Positions 34,089 to 42,108 of a stretch of 64,000 bases of DNA are shown here, piece after piece; the first letter of the stretch is position 1, and every line of letters begins with the position of its first letter. A model generated the notes under the pieces. The model made no database searches. It was given only the letters and a program-made list of their open reading frames with translations, and was not told the DNA's origin. The translations under genes and the position numbers were made by a program. Source of the DNA: Halorubrum amylolyticum (GTDB taxonomy: Archaea; Halobacteriota; Halobacteria; Halobacteriales; Haloferacaceae); NCBI RefSeq assembly GCF_004114995.1, contig NZ_SDJP01000004.1:21510-85509 (forward strand). The letters run 5' to 3'.

Positions 34089-34759
34089 GCATTGAGACGC
34101 GGATCCTCGTGGGACGCGTCGATATCGCGGTCGTACTCGTCGGCGATCATCTCCAACGCCGGCTCGTAGTTCACCCGGTACTCCAACATGTGCTCGATCG
34201 TCTCGTCCAACGGAATAACCGGATTGCCGTCGACCCACTCGCGAGTGATGCCCCCACTCGTCGGGAACAACACGTACGAGACGGCCGCGTCGGAGTCGGT
34301 CGCGTCCGGCCGCTCTTCGATCCGGCTCGGAATCCCGAACTCATCGAAGAACGCCGTCCACCGTTCGATATCACGGTCGGCAACCTGGATGAAGATCGGA
34401 TAGTCGTCGTGGCCGCGGGCGATCTGATAACCGCCATGGGTCCAGACGTAGACGCCGTCGATTTTCGTGTACGCAAAGGGCATCCCGGCGAAGTGCGGAA
34501 TGACGTAGCCGTCGTCGATCGAGGGGGGAACAGCGCGAGAGATGGCCGCGACGAGATCGTAGTAGCGATCCCTGACAGCGTAATTCTCGATGTAGATGCC
34601 GTCCTCACGCCGGATGAAGCCTGCGTCCTCCAACCGCTCGATCCAGTCGTAGACCCACGAGTAGGAGCCGTCGATCTTCTGGGCGATTCGCCGGATCGAG
34701 TCACCCGGCCGGGCCGCGACCATGATCTTCGCCGCGGTCTCGTCGACGTACTCCATCAT
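34085..34759 (-). CDS. wHTH protein, AbiE-antitoxin-like partner, 224 aa
   Basis: The N-terminal winged helix (DSIRRIAQKIDGSYSWVYDW, IERLEDAGFIRREDG) is followed by the family body with VPPSIDDGYVIPHFAGMPFA and DGVYVWTHGGYQIARGHDD. Paralogues are at 20591 and 53275. It is the first gene of a two-gene unit and overlaps the nucleotidyltransferase gene by 4 bp. It probably represses its own promoter and counters the partner. The start could be the second ATG at 34756. Confidence 0.78.
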   Translation of the reverse strand: MMEYVDETAAKIMVAARPGDSIRRIAQKIDGSYSWVYDWIERLEDAGFIRREDGIYIENYAVRDRYYDLVAAISRAVPPSIDDGYVIPHFAGMPFAYTKIDGVYVWTHGGYQIARGHDDYPIFIQVADRDIERWTAFFDEFGIPSRIEERPDATDSDAAVSYVLFPTSGGITREWVDGNPVIPLDETIEHMLEYRVNYEPALEMIADEYDRDIDASHEDPRLNA

Positions 34760-34890
34760 CGTTAGTTATCGGTATCGCATCTAACGGTATTAGTCTTGTC
34801 CCCCGTATTTCCCATTGAGTTATCTCTATACAGATATACTATTCTTGGCTCAGGTAATCCGATCTGGCGCAGCATTCGAGCAGAGAGGGA

Positions 34891-34932
34891 TTAACCAACA
34901 GAGGATACGAATGATCGCTATTCGTTGGTTAA
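34891..34932. promoter_or_regulatory. Paired inverted-repeat operator, copy 6
   Basis: TTAACCAACA (34891-34900) and CGTTGGTTAA (34923-34932), 22-nt spacer. The T-tract of a hairpin leader starts directly after it, and the ATG is 53 bp away at 34985. Confidence 0.85.
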
Positions 34933-34965
34933 GTTTTTCAGCGCCCGCCGAAGGGCGGAGGCGCA
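34933..34965 (+). promoter_or_regulatory. T-tract plus GC hairpin leader, before 34985
   Basis: Five T residues, then GCGCC (34941-34945), which pairs with GGCGC (34960-34964), or GCCC (34943-34946) with GGGC (34953-34956). It touches operator copy 6 directly, showing the standard order: operator, T-tract, hairpin, start codon. Confidence 0.7.
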
Positions 34966-34984
34966 CTCCTGTCTCCACCGACCT

Positions 34985-35803
34985 ATGACCGACCGATATC
35001 TAACGACCGTTCTCGACGAGGCAGAGCGAGTCGCAGAGCACCATGAGCAGGTCGCCCAATCTTCGGACCATCCGGAACACGAGTATCTCAGGTACGCCGT
35101 CCTTCGGCTGCTCGAAGGAGAGGCTGACGACACATCGGTGGAAGTACCGCAGGTTGACGGCGTGACTGTCGGCTACGGAGAGGACGACGCGATGTGCAAC
35201 AGTTGGGACGACGACGTCGAGTGGTGGGAGACGGTTCCGCCGCAGGAGGAGTGTACTCGGTTCCGGGTGTTCTACCCCGACGAGTACGACGCTGTTCCGC
35301 GAGTCATCGTCGACGTGATGGCAGCACTCGGGGCGTGGCGTGTCTGGACTGGGAGCGCTGCCGCCTGTGGCTCCTACGACCATCGCGAGCGGCGGGAAGT
35401 CCACTATCTGTGGCCGGAGGGCCATCCAGTTGAGGCCCTGCTTGCGGATCGTCTCCAGGATCCCAAGGCTGCGGTTGCTCCAGACGGCGGCCGCACCGGC
35501 GACGTACGCGATCGGATGGTCGTCACGGAGCACTCAACCCAGCACGACGACCTCGAGCCGCGAACCAGACGTGCCGTCGACGAATCGATGGCCGTCTCGC
35601 TGCTCGAAAAGGGTGGCCGCTATGAGGTCCGATCGGCGTCCGGAAACTGGTATGAAGTCGACGTGATCAGCGAGTCGTGTACGTGTCCAGACTGGCGGAA
35701 GCGTACGCCCGAGGGCGGCTGTAAACACCTCCGGCGAGTCGATCAGGAGATCAAGCAGGGGCGGGTCCCACGACCTGATGGGCGTCTCCCCTCGAACTCG
35801 TAG
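34985..35803 (+). CDS. SWIM zinc-finger protein, 272 aa
   Basis: Near the C-terminus, WYEVDVISESCTCPDWRKR and GGCKHLRRVDQEI form a SWIM finger (CxC...CxH), a module that binds DNA or protein. The N-terminal part (MTDRYLTTVLDEAERVAEHH, then VTVGYGEDDAMCNSWDDDVE) is an unknown domain. Operator copy 6 and a leader are upstream. It probably binds nucleic acid; no enzymatic motif is seen. Confidence 0.75.
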   Translation: MTDRYLTTVLDEAERVAEHHEQVAQSSDHPEHEYLRYAVLRLLEGEADDTSVEVPQVDGVTVGYGEDDAMCNSWDDDVEWWETVPPQEECTRFRVFYPDEYDAVPRVIVDVMAALGAWRVWTGSAAACGSYDHRERREVHYLWPEGHPVEALLADRLQDPKAAVAPDGGRTGDVRDRMVVTEHSTQHDDLEPRTRRAVDESMAVSLLEKGGRYEVRSASGNWYEVDVISESCTCPDWRKRTPEGGCKHLRRVDQEIKQGRVPRPDGRLPSNS

Positions 35804-35921
35804 GATCGCCCAGCGTTCGAGATCTCCCGAGGCTACTGTAACATCAGACGAAACTCCTTGATGGAGAGTTTCGAGTATTGATACAGCTGCTGGAGAACCG
35901 GTGAGAGCCGTTGGTAGCGGC

Positions 35922-35962
35922 TTAACCAACAAAACTATGCGGTTTGCGCCTTTGTTGGTTAA
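35922..35962. promoter_or_regulatory. Paired inverted-repeat operator, copy 7
   Basis: TTAACCAACA (35922-35931) and TGTTGGTTAA (35953-35962), 21-nt spacer. It ends only 13 bp before the ATG at 35976, with no hairpin leader between. This position would block transcription if occupied. Confidence 0.85.
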
Positions 35963-35975
35963 CACAGATCGGCCC

Positions 35976-36299
35976 ATGTCCTACGAGCCACCGACGCCCC
36001 CAGCGGACCTCCCCACCGACGTCATCGACACACTCAACGACTATTCACCCGAGCTGCTCCGAGACGTTGCCCACTATGCCGAGGACCTCGCCGAGCATCG
36101 CGAGCGCCAGGCCCGCCTTGCCGAAGCGGAGGAGGAAGACGAGATCGACGAGCGACCCGATGACCTCCCCGATGATGTCCCGACGAAGGCGACGATCACG
36201 ATCAAGGAGATCAACGATAACCGCTACTACTACTGGCAGTGGCGGGAAGGAGATCGCGTCAAATCAAAGTACAAATCCCCAGTAAATCCGGACGAGTAG
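35976..36299 (+). CDS. Small acidic protein, 107 aa
   Basis: MSYEPPTPPADLPTDVIDTL then a charged helical segment (AEHRERQARLAEAEEEDEID) and a beta-like end with YYYWQWREGDRVKSKYKSPV. The aromatic-basic C-terminus could contact nucleic acid. Operator copy 7 lies directly in front. The ATG at 35976 was chosen from that spacing. Confidence 0.65.
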   Translation: MSYEPPTPPADLPTDVIDTLNDYSPELLRDVAHYAEDLAEHRERQARLAEAEEEDEIDERPDDLPDDVPTKATITIKEINDNRYYYWQWREGDRVKSKYKSPVNPDE

Positions 36300-36392
36300 A
36301 CGGACTAGTACCTCAGTCGGATGGCCAGTTGTTCGGGGAGACACCCCGTCTGCGAAGTGAAAGACGCAGGGTACGAGAGAAGTCCCGAGTTG

Positions 36393-36990
36393 ATGAGTGA
36401 GGATCCGGTCACTGTCGACGAACTCGTCGAGAAAGCCGACGAGTATCTGCACGAAGCCTCACCCACACCGGAAGAATACGAAGCGCTGAAACAGAGTGTT
36501 GCGGAGCTCACGCCGATCTTCTCAGCTGAGAATTCGTACTTTGTCCTCGGCAGCTACGGGAAACCCGAAATCCGTCCTCTCCAGCTCGTAAAAGATCGCC
36601 TCAACCGACAGCCCGGTGCGTACGCGTTCCTGATGATCGACATTCGAAGCGAGTGGACGAATACCTACCTCAAGTTCCGGCTGCTCGCCGATCATACAGA
36701 CGTCATCCTGGGCGTCACCGAACACGCCCAGGGCTGCTTCCTCGTCGAGCAGGGCTACTTCACAGCCCTTGAGGAGTACTTCGCGAAGACGCACGTGTTC
36801 AAACACGACGTACAATACGATAGATGTGGACGCGATCGACACAAACGTAGCCGTCGAGAGTCCCTACAGTGGAATGCAGACCGCGATCTTCGAGATGCTC
36901 AACGATGCTAGGCGTCTCTGCCGGTGGACGACTGAGGACGACCTCGTCGAGTGTACCGAGGCTCTCGTGAGTGATCAGGAATACCCGTAG
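36393..36990 (+). pseudogene. Frameshifted gene of unknown function
   Basis: Reading starts at ATG 36393 (MSEDPVTVDELVEKADEYLH) and stays plausible to about 36822 (FAKTHVFKHDVQY). It then continues naturally in a different frame (TIDVDAIDTNVAVESPYSGM to ECTEALVSDQEYP, stop at 36990). One or two bases lost or gained near 36820 would join the two into one protein of about 198 aa. It may be decayed, a programmed frameshift or a sequencing error. It carries no inverted-repeat operator. Confidence 0.65.
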
Positions 36991-37233
36991 ACAGAGACGA
37001 ATCGGTTACTCCCACCCCCGACGTTTCTGTCGTTTCTCCACGAAATCCTGTTCACCGATGGCCCAGACAACGAATGAACTCGAACAGGAAGACATCCCCC
37101 GTTTTCGAGTAGTAAGTGCGGGGTGAATCCGTGCAAGATTGGGTCTTCGAACCACGAACCCTTACGCGATAAGTAGCCCACTGAAGAGCGATTGCAAATG
37201 CTCGTAAATGAAATTTCGTTTAAATGCTGTCAG

Positions 37234-37255
37234 ACACTCCACTATTGCCAGTAAA
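37234..37255. repeat. ORB-like repeat, identical to the copy at 38811
   Basis: A 22-bp sequence with core ACTCCACTATTGCCAGTAA occurs here and, with no mismatch, at 38811-38832 on the other side of the orc gene. Such repeats are probable initiator binding sites. Confidence 0.75.
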
Positions 37256-37336
37256 ATCGGAGGACAAGACGCTATTTGATGAAATTGGCAACGGTGGTCC
37301 TGATAGTAACTAGTCGGATTGATTAGAACAAGGAAG

Positions 37337-37410
37337 TTACTGGCAACACCGGAGAGGGTACTGGAGAAACTGGCACTGACGGTTGCGCGGTTACTGGCAA
37401 AAGTGGAGAG
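37337..37410. repeat. Two inverted ORB-like repeats
   Basis: TTACTGGCAACACCGGAGAG (37337-37356) and TTACTGGCAAAAGTGGAGAG (37391-37410) are reverse-complement relatives of the 37234 repeat and are opposite in orientation to it. They sit 35-110 bp from the end of the orc gene. Confidence 0.65.
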
Positions 37411-37444
37411 GGTATTGGCAGTACTGGTGTTGGCGGTTGAGAAG

Positions 37445-38701
37445 TCACTCCAGAACCCGATGCCGCTTGGCAGTTTCACGAATGTCGTTGAGCTCACCTA
37501 GTTCGCTCTCGAGTGCGTCGAGGGCCGACGACAGAGAGACATCAAGCTCGTATTCGTTGTAGTTCCCGCGTCCACTCGACGAGTCGACCAACCGTAAGAT
37601 CCCGTGGAGGCTCAAATCCGACAGGTGGTCGTGTACTCGCCTGCGTTTCAGTGGTTCACTGCCGTGATTACGAAGAACCTCTCGATAGCGCTCATAGATC
37701 AGTTTCGTCCGTTCGGGTGTTTCTCCCTCTGCCGCTAGCTGACAGACAGTCAGCAATACATATTGCCCCTGCCGGGTCAACGAATGCATCCCTTCGACAA
37801 CCTGTTGTCGTTGGATCTGATGCTCGGCCTCCCGAACGTGGTCTTCGGTGATTTTCGCCTCTCCACCCGCCATCGCGTCGTTCTCGGCGATATCAGCTGC
37901 TTTCCGGAGTAACCGTAATGCCTGCCGAGCAGATCCCGAGTCCTGTGCAGAGAATGCTGCGCACAATGGGATTACATCTGATTCGAGGACATCGTCGTAG
38001 AGCGCGATATCGGCTCGGTGCTTGAGAATATTCTGCAGTTCAGTCGCGTCGTACGGAGGGAACAAGATTTCCTCTTCGCAGAGAGTGTCCTTGACTTTCG
38101 GAGAGAGGTTTTCTCGGAACTTGAAGTCGTTCGAGATGCCGACCACACCGATTTTCACATCGAGATCCAATTGCGAGCGTGCTCGTGGAAGCTCGTACAG
38201 AATATCGTCATCCGAGCCGATGTTATCGATCTCGTCCAGAACCACGAGAATAGTCCCACCGATCGACTCAAGGTCGTTGTAGAGTTCGTTGAAGATGCGT
38301 TTTTGTTGATACCCGGTTTCGCTCATCGGTTCGCGCGAAGACGAGACTGTGGTGAGAGGGTGAGAAGGAGAGCGAATCTCGTTCACGAGATTGACCGCTA
38401 CCTGATAGGATGTGGTGCAGCCAGTACAGTTGAGTTCAATAACGTTGAGATCGACGTCGTCGTACTCTCCGGCGGATTCTTGCAGCTCCTCAAGAAGATC
38501 GTGCGTAGCAGCTGTCTTCCCGACGCCGGTAACGCCATAGAGAAAGACGTTGTTCGGTTGCCAGCCCTGAATGACGGGACGGAGAGCGGCCGCATATTCG
38601 TCGAGTTCTTCGTCCCGCTCCTCGAGTGTCTCTGGCTGGTAATCATCCCGGAGGACGTCTTTGTCTTGGATGATGAACGATTCTCGATTGAATCGGCCCA
38701 T
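37445..38701 (-). CDS. orc: Orc1/Cdc6 replication initiator, 418 aa
   Basis: An AAA+ ATPase with Walker A GVTGVGKT, Walker B VVLDEID and sensor-like GISNDFKFRENL, then a C-terminal winged helix (MHSLTRQGQYVLLTVCQLAA, RRRVHDHLSDLSLHGILRLV). It binds origin repeats and starts replication of the replicon. ORB-like repeats flank the gene on both sides. The ATG at 38701 (MGRFNRESFI) was chosen over an upstream TTG. Confidence 0.93.
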   Translation of the reverse strand: MGRFNRESFIIQDKDVLRDDYQPETLEERDEELDEYAAALRPVIQGWQPNNVFLYGVTGVGKTAATHDLLEELQESAGEYDDVDLNVIELNCTGCTTSYQVAVNLVNEIRSPSHPLTTVSSSREPMSETGYQQKRIFNELYNDLESIGGTILVVLDEIDNIGSDDDILYELPRARSQLDLDVKIGVVGISNDFKFRENLSPKVKDTLCEEEILFPPYDATELQNILKHRADIALYDDVLESDVIPLCAAFSAQDSGSARQALRLLRKAADIAENDAMAGGEAKITEDHVREAEHQIQRQQVVEGMHSLTRQGQYVLLTVCQLAAEGETPERTKLIYERYREVLRNHGSEPLKRRRVHDHLSDLSLHGILRLVDSSSGRGNYNEYELDVSLSSALDALESELGELNDIRETAKRHRVLE

Positions 38702-38810
38702 AGGCGGACTCAAGACGAAGAACCATCATAAAACCATGGGTTCCAGTATCACCACTAACCCACCACTCGAACCAATTATGCCAGTGTCGCATCCACTTAT
38801 AAAACACACA

Positions 38811-38832
38811 CACTCCACTATTGCCAGTAAAC
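38811..38832. repeat. ORB-like repeat, left arm of origin
   Basis: Identical over 22 bp to 37234-37255 (core CTCCACTATTGCCAGTAA). It faces the copy at 39009 in the opposite orientation. Confidence 0.78.
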
Positions 38833-38847
38833 CTTTGCAACAACTGG

Positions 38848-38868
38848 AGGGGGTCAACGACCCCCTCT
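38848..38868. repeat. G-rich hairpin in the origin
   Basis: GAGGGGGTC, loop AAC, GACCCCCTC: a perfect 9-bp stem 16 bp inside the left ORB-like repeat. Haloarchaeal ORBs are often followed by a G-string that assists initiator loading. Confidence 0.7.
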
Positions 38869-39008
38869 CTAATTAGCGATACTCTTAATACATTGTACGT
38901 TAAACCATACCCGCACTAACGAAAACTCCACTAGTTGTAGTAGGTTTAGATAACAGTAACTAGACTAGAGACGTGACAGTTTCTGCCCTCCCGTCCATTC
39001 TCCCCTCG

Positions 39009-39028
39009 TTACTGGCAATGGTGGAGTG
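39009..39028. repeat. ORB-like repeat, right arm of origin
   Basis: TTACTGGCAATGGTGGAGTG is the reverse complement of the left-arm repeat with one mismatch. A degenerate partial copy (TTATTGGCAATACTGGCAA) follows at 39052-39070. Confidence 0.75.
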
Positions 39029-39172
39029 AGAGAGGTACTTAAACGACGGTATTATTGGCAATACTGGCAACTCTGGTCGCCCTCTCCCTGCTACCATCGT
39101 TGCCTGGCCGATATTCCAGTCGAAATCTACCCTTCCCGACACCAGTCGATGATGACCGTGGACCTCTTTCGG

Positions 39173-39212
39173 TTAACCAACAAATCGTATGTATTAACCG
39201 TCTGTTGGTTAA
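39173..39212. promoter_or_regulatory. Paired inverted-repeat operator, copy 8 (near origin)
   Basis: TTAACCAACA (39173-39182) and TGTTGGTTAA (39203-39212), 20-nt spacer. It lies between the origin and the 3' end of the second orc gene. Only a 12-codon open frame follows it, so the site may be a leftover or may act on replication. Confidence 0.85.
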
Positions 39213-39338
39213 CTGCTCATGGCCTATGCTCGATTCGCAGTCGGCACTCAGTACTAGTATCCCGTGATTTCGGCGTTTCGCGATTCCGCAAGGGTTCGCT
39301 TGATTGCCGCTCGATCTCACCCAATCGGAGACAGGATA

Positions 39339-40367
39339 TTACTGCATCGGCGACGCAGCTTCCGAACCGACGAGTGAGTACTCCCGGTCCCGGCTCGTGC
39401 CTTCCGCATCGACGAGGTTGTACTGGACCATCTTGGAGAGATACGTCCGCACTGTCCGTTTTGTCCGAGGATCGTCGACCTTCTCGGTATAGTGGTCGTG
39501 AATCTCGCTCGGCCCGAGTGGCTCGTGATCGCGAACAATGTTGTAAACGACGCGCTGGTGTGGCGTGAGTGAATCGATGCTCTTCTGCTTAATCTGGGCC
39601 CGGGCATCCTCGGCGGCGTCCAGGAGAATATTGTCGGTGATGCGCTCGTGGTTCTCGCGATCGGCCTTGCCGGCGGCCGTTCGGAGGATGCCGATTGCGA
39701 GGCGGGCGTCGCCGGCGGCCGCGTCGGCGATCCGGTAGAGCTGGTCGTCGGTGATGACGTCCTCGTCGAGCCCCCACTTTGCCCGAGCACTCAGGATGTC
39801 GTACAGCTGCTCGTCGTGGTACTTGTCCATCCGGACGTGCTCGCTGGAGCGCAGTCGGCTCACGAGGCGGTCGTCGACGCGGCTGAACAGCTCCTCTTCC
39901 TTGTTCGCGATGCAGATGATTGCGAACTGCGGGAGGCTGTGGAGGTCGTAGATGACGCTGGGGTCTTCGAGCTGGTCGACCTCATCGAGGATGACGACGG
40001 TTCGCGGGCCGTCATGCTGCTGGAGGCGATCAACGAGTTCGTCGTGCGGCGTCGACTGCCGGTGGATGTCGATGGTCGCGCCGAGGTCGTCGAGGATCTG
40101 GTAGAGCGTGCGGAACCGGGTGTAGTTGCGCCAGCAGTTGACGTAGATGGCCTCGACGTCGAGGACCTCTTCACGTAGTCGTTCCGTGACGAATTTCGAG
40201 ATGCACGTCTTCCCCGTCCCGCTGGGTCCGGTGACGATAGCTGTGTCGGCTGGTTCTCCGTTCGTGATGGGCTCGAGGACGCTAGAGAGGTGGTTGACTT
40301 CGGCGTCGCGATGCTCAACTTCCCGAGGGACGAACCCGGCGCGGAGAACGCGAGCATCGCGGATCAT
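39339..40367 (-). CDS. orc: Orc1/Cdc6-type initiator, second copy, 342 aa
   Basis: An AAA+ ATPase with Walker A GPSGTGKT, Walker B VVILDEVDQL, and a C-terminal winged helix (IDSLTPHQRVVYNIVRDHEP, KRTVRTYLSKMVQYNLVDAE). It is typical of the shorter, plasmid-type Orc/Cdc6 proteins and only distantly like the other copy. Two initiators beside one origin may act together or belong to merged replicons. Confidence 0.92.
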   Translation of the reverse strand: MIRDARVLRAGFVPREVEHRDAEVNHLSSVLEPITNGEPADTAIVTGPSGTGKTCISKFVTERLREEVLDVEAIYVNCWRNYTRFRTLYQILDDLGATIDIHRQSTPHDELVDRLQQHDGPRTVVILDEVDQLEDPSVIYDLHSLPQFAIICIANKEEELFSRVDDRLVSRLRSSEHVRMDKYHDEQLYDILSARAKWGLDEDVITDDQLYRIADAAAGDARLAIGILRTAAGKADRENHERITDNILLDAAEDARAQIKQKSIDSLTPHQRVVYNIVRDHEPLGPSEIHDHYTEKVDDPRTKRTVRTYLSKMVQYNLVDAEGTSRDREYSLVGSEAASPMQ

Positions 40368-40654
40368 CTTTGCTTGATAGACTGGTTTTCTGGCTAGTAC
40401 TAAAAACGTGACTGGGGTATTTCCGGAAACGATTCAGTTAGTCCCGTTCCATCTGTGATTCTCCCCGAGCTGTAACGCGATTCATTTTGTGGAAAACACA
40501 GGCTTCCGGGAACTTCCGGAATTACGTTTGAACGATACCATAGAGTAGCCGGAGATCGCGCCACTGGACATCTGCTTTTGTTCTATCCTCCAGTTGAACA
40601 CGATAGGTGTCCTCTGTGACAACTGATTTTTACCTCGGTTGTATTGGACAGGGT

Positions 40655-41635
40655 ATGGTCAATCCCCGTGCACCCCGGGTTTTTAATCTATACGACATTA
40701 TCGGCGTCTTCTTGCCCGGGGCGACTCTGCTGTTCGGGATTCTAGTTCTCTTTCCGGATCCACCTGTTCCCTCTGCTATCTGGGAGTACCTGTTCTACCT
40801 GATCGTAGCGTTTTCGCTGGGCCATATTGCCCAGGCGTATTCTTCTTCGGCCATGGGTGAGCTGAAGGTATTTGAGAACACGATGGATGAGACTAGAAAC
40901 GTCTTAGTAGACGATGATGAGGATGATAATGATACTGGGGAAGGAGATGAGGGTAGTGGTGATGGTGAGGGGAACAATAAAGAAGAGTCGCCAGATGATC
41001 AGGACGACGAAGATACTGGTGGAGAGGATGACGATTCTGGGCTTAGAGAACGTTTTTCGAACTCCTATTGGGGACACCGGATTCTGCTTTTTATATTGTA
41101 CCCGTTAATCGGCCCGGTTGTGTGGTTGTGGTGGTCCCCGAATGATGATGAGGTGGAAGAGCTTCTGCATGCAAATCTTGTCTGGAAAAATCTAAGACAA
41201 ACCTATGATTTAGATGTCGGGATAGACCGATATGAGGATCTGCAGCAGATGATTTCAAGCCGGGTTGACGATCCGAGGTCGCCTGTACGGTCGTATCGTT
41301 TTCAGGCTATCAGAAATTTCCACCGTGGTATGTGGGTTTCTGCCTGGTTTGTCTGGCTATTCATCGTCGCTTATGAAATTGGTGCGTTTATTCCTCTTAA
41401 CGGGTGGCCTTACCGTGGTCTATTTTGTTTTGGAAGTGTAGAAATCTGTTCTCCTTTCATAATCGAATCTTATCCTACTGTGGGGATTTTCTCCTTGTTA
41501 CTGGCTGTACTGTTTGTATCTTGGAGATTGACTGTTTACTACGAACGAGTCTTTATTCGGTATCTTATCACGGATTATTTCGTGGCTATCCAGAACCAGG
41601 ATACGGGTGAAGTTGGGAGCGGTAATGGAGGCTGA
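40655..41635 (+). CDS. Membrane protein with acidic loop, 326 aa
   Basis: Five hydrophobic segments (about residues 12-33, 42-62, 142-160, 236-255 and 285-305) are predicted. Between the second and third lies an extremely acidic, low-complexity stretch (about residues 85-130, Asp/Glu/Gly/Asn). No catalytic motif is visible. Codon use is AT-richer than in most of the window, pointing to foreign origin. It lies at the left side of the defence island. ATG 40655 (MVNPRAPRVF) was preferred over upstream starts. Confidence 0.7.
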   Translation: MVNPRAPRVFNLYDIIGVFLPGATLLFGILVLFPDPPVPSAIWEYLFYLIVAFSLGHIAQAYSSSAMGELKVFENTMDETRNVLVDDDEDDNDTGEGDEGSGDGEGNNKEESPDDQDDEDTGGEDDDSGLRERFSNSYWGHRILLFILYPLIGPVVWLWWSPNDDEVEELLHANLVWKNLRQTYDLDVGIDRYEDLQQMISSRVDDPRSPVRSYRFQAIRNFHRGMWVSAWFVWLFIVAYEIGAFIPLNGWPYRGLFCFGSVEICSPFIIESYPTVGIFSLLLAVLFVSWRLTVYYERVFIRYLITDYFVAIQNQDTGEVGSGNGG

Positions 41636-41838
41636 CCTAACTTTTGATGCGGAATAAAATACGGATCGACCTTATGTGTAGCACATTGTTGATGGGAGGC
41701 TGTCTTGCGATTTCTTGGTGAGCCGGGTAAATTGAGAACGTACGACTCAGCAGCTCTGACGTCTACCTACTTAATAAGGTCCAAAGGCACAGTATCAACA
41801 ACCTCCTACAGAAGAGCGTACGGATGAAATAGAGAGCC

Positions 41839-42108
41839 TTAGTCGTCAGCAGGCATTGCAGTACGACCGTCTTCCTCCTCTTCTCGCTGAATCTCGACGC
41901 ACTGCCAAGCGGTGTTTCGCTCGTTCATACTTTCAAGAGTCGCTGTGATCTTTTCACCCTCGTTCAGGCTTTCCAACTCATCTTGACAGCCATTGTCGAG
42001 AGGGATCGCGAACTGGAGACCACGCTTTTCACCTTCTCGTAGTTTTAGCCAGACGTATTCATCATCGAACTCCGCCACGGTGAATTTCTTCGTGGCTCTT
42101 TGGCTCAT
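41839..42108 (-). CDS. Small beta-rich protein, 89 aa
   Basis: Alternating strands (TKKFTVAEFDDEYVWLKL, EGEKITATLESMNERNTAWQ) suggest a small barrel, perhaps OB-like, with an acidic tail. No known motif. It lies alone on the minus strand near the left side of the island. Confidence 0.62.
   Translation of the reverse strand: MSQRATKKFTVAEFDDEYVWLKLREGEKRGLQFAIPLDNGCQDELESLNEGEKITATLESMNERNTAWQCVEIQREEEEDGRTAMPADD

Larger units (their letters stand above)
36991..37444. other. Non-coding region 3' of orc with ORB-like repeats
   Basis: No gene is seen. The stretch lies between the frameshifted gene and the stop of the orc gene. It holds several copies of the repeat core CCACTATTGCCAGTAA or its reverse complement (annotated separately), plus degenerate copies such as GTATTGGCAGTACTGG at 37412-37427. 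Confidence 0.6.
38702..39060. other. Probable replication origin
   Basis: An inverted pair of ORB-like repeats (38811-38832 and 39009-39028) encloses about 175 bp that include an AT-rich part (38870-38960) and a G-rich hairpin (38848-38868). It lies directly upstream of an orc gene. This is the usual layout of haloarchaeal origins. Confidence 0.75.

Noticed and set aside
37058..37126. Short open frame starting MAQTTNELEQEDIPRF
   Set aside because: Only 22 codons, with no motif; may be a gene remnant but cannot be supported.
37234..39070. Possible CRISPR array, because of repeated CCACTATTGCCAGTAA units
   Set aside because: Spacing is irregular, orientation varies, spacers are absent and there are no cas genes. 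The repeats fit initiator binding sites.
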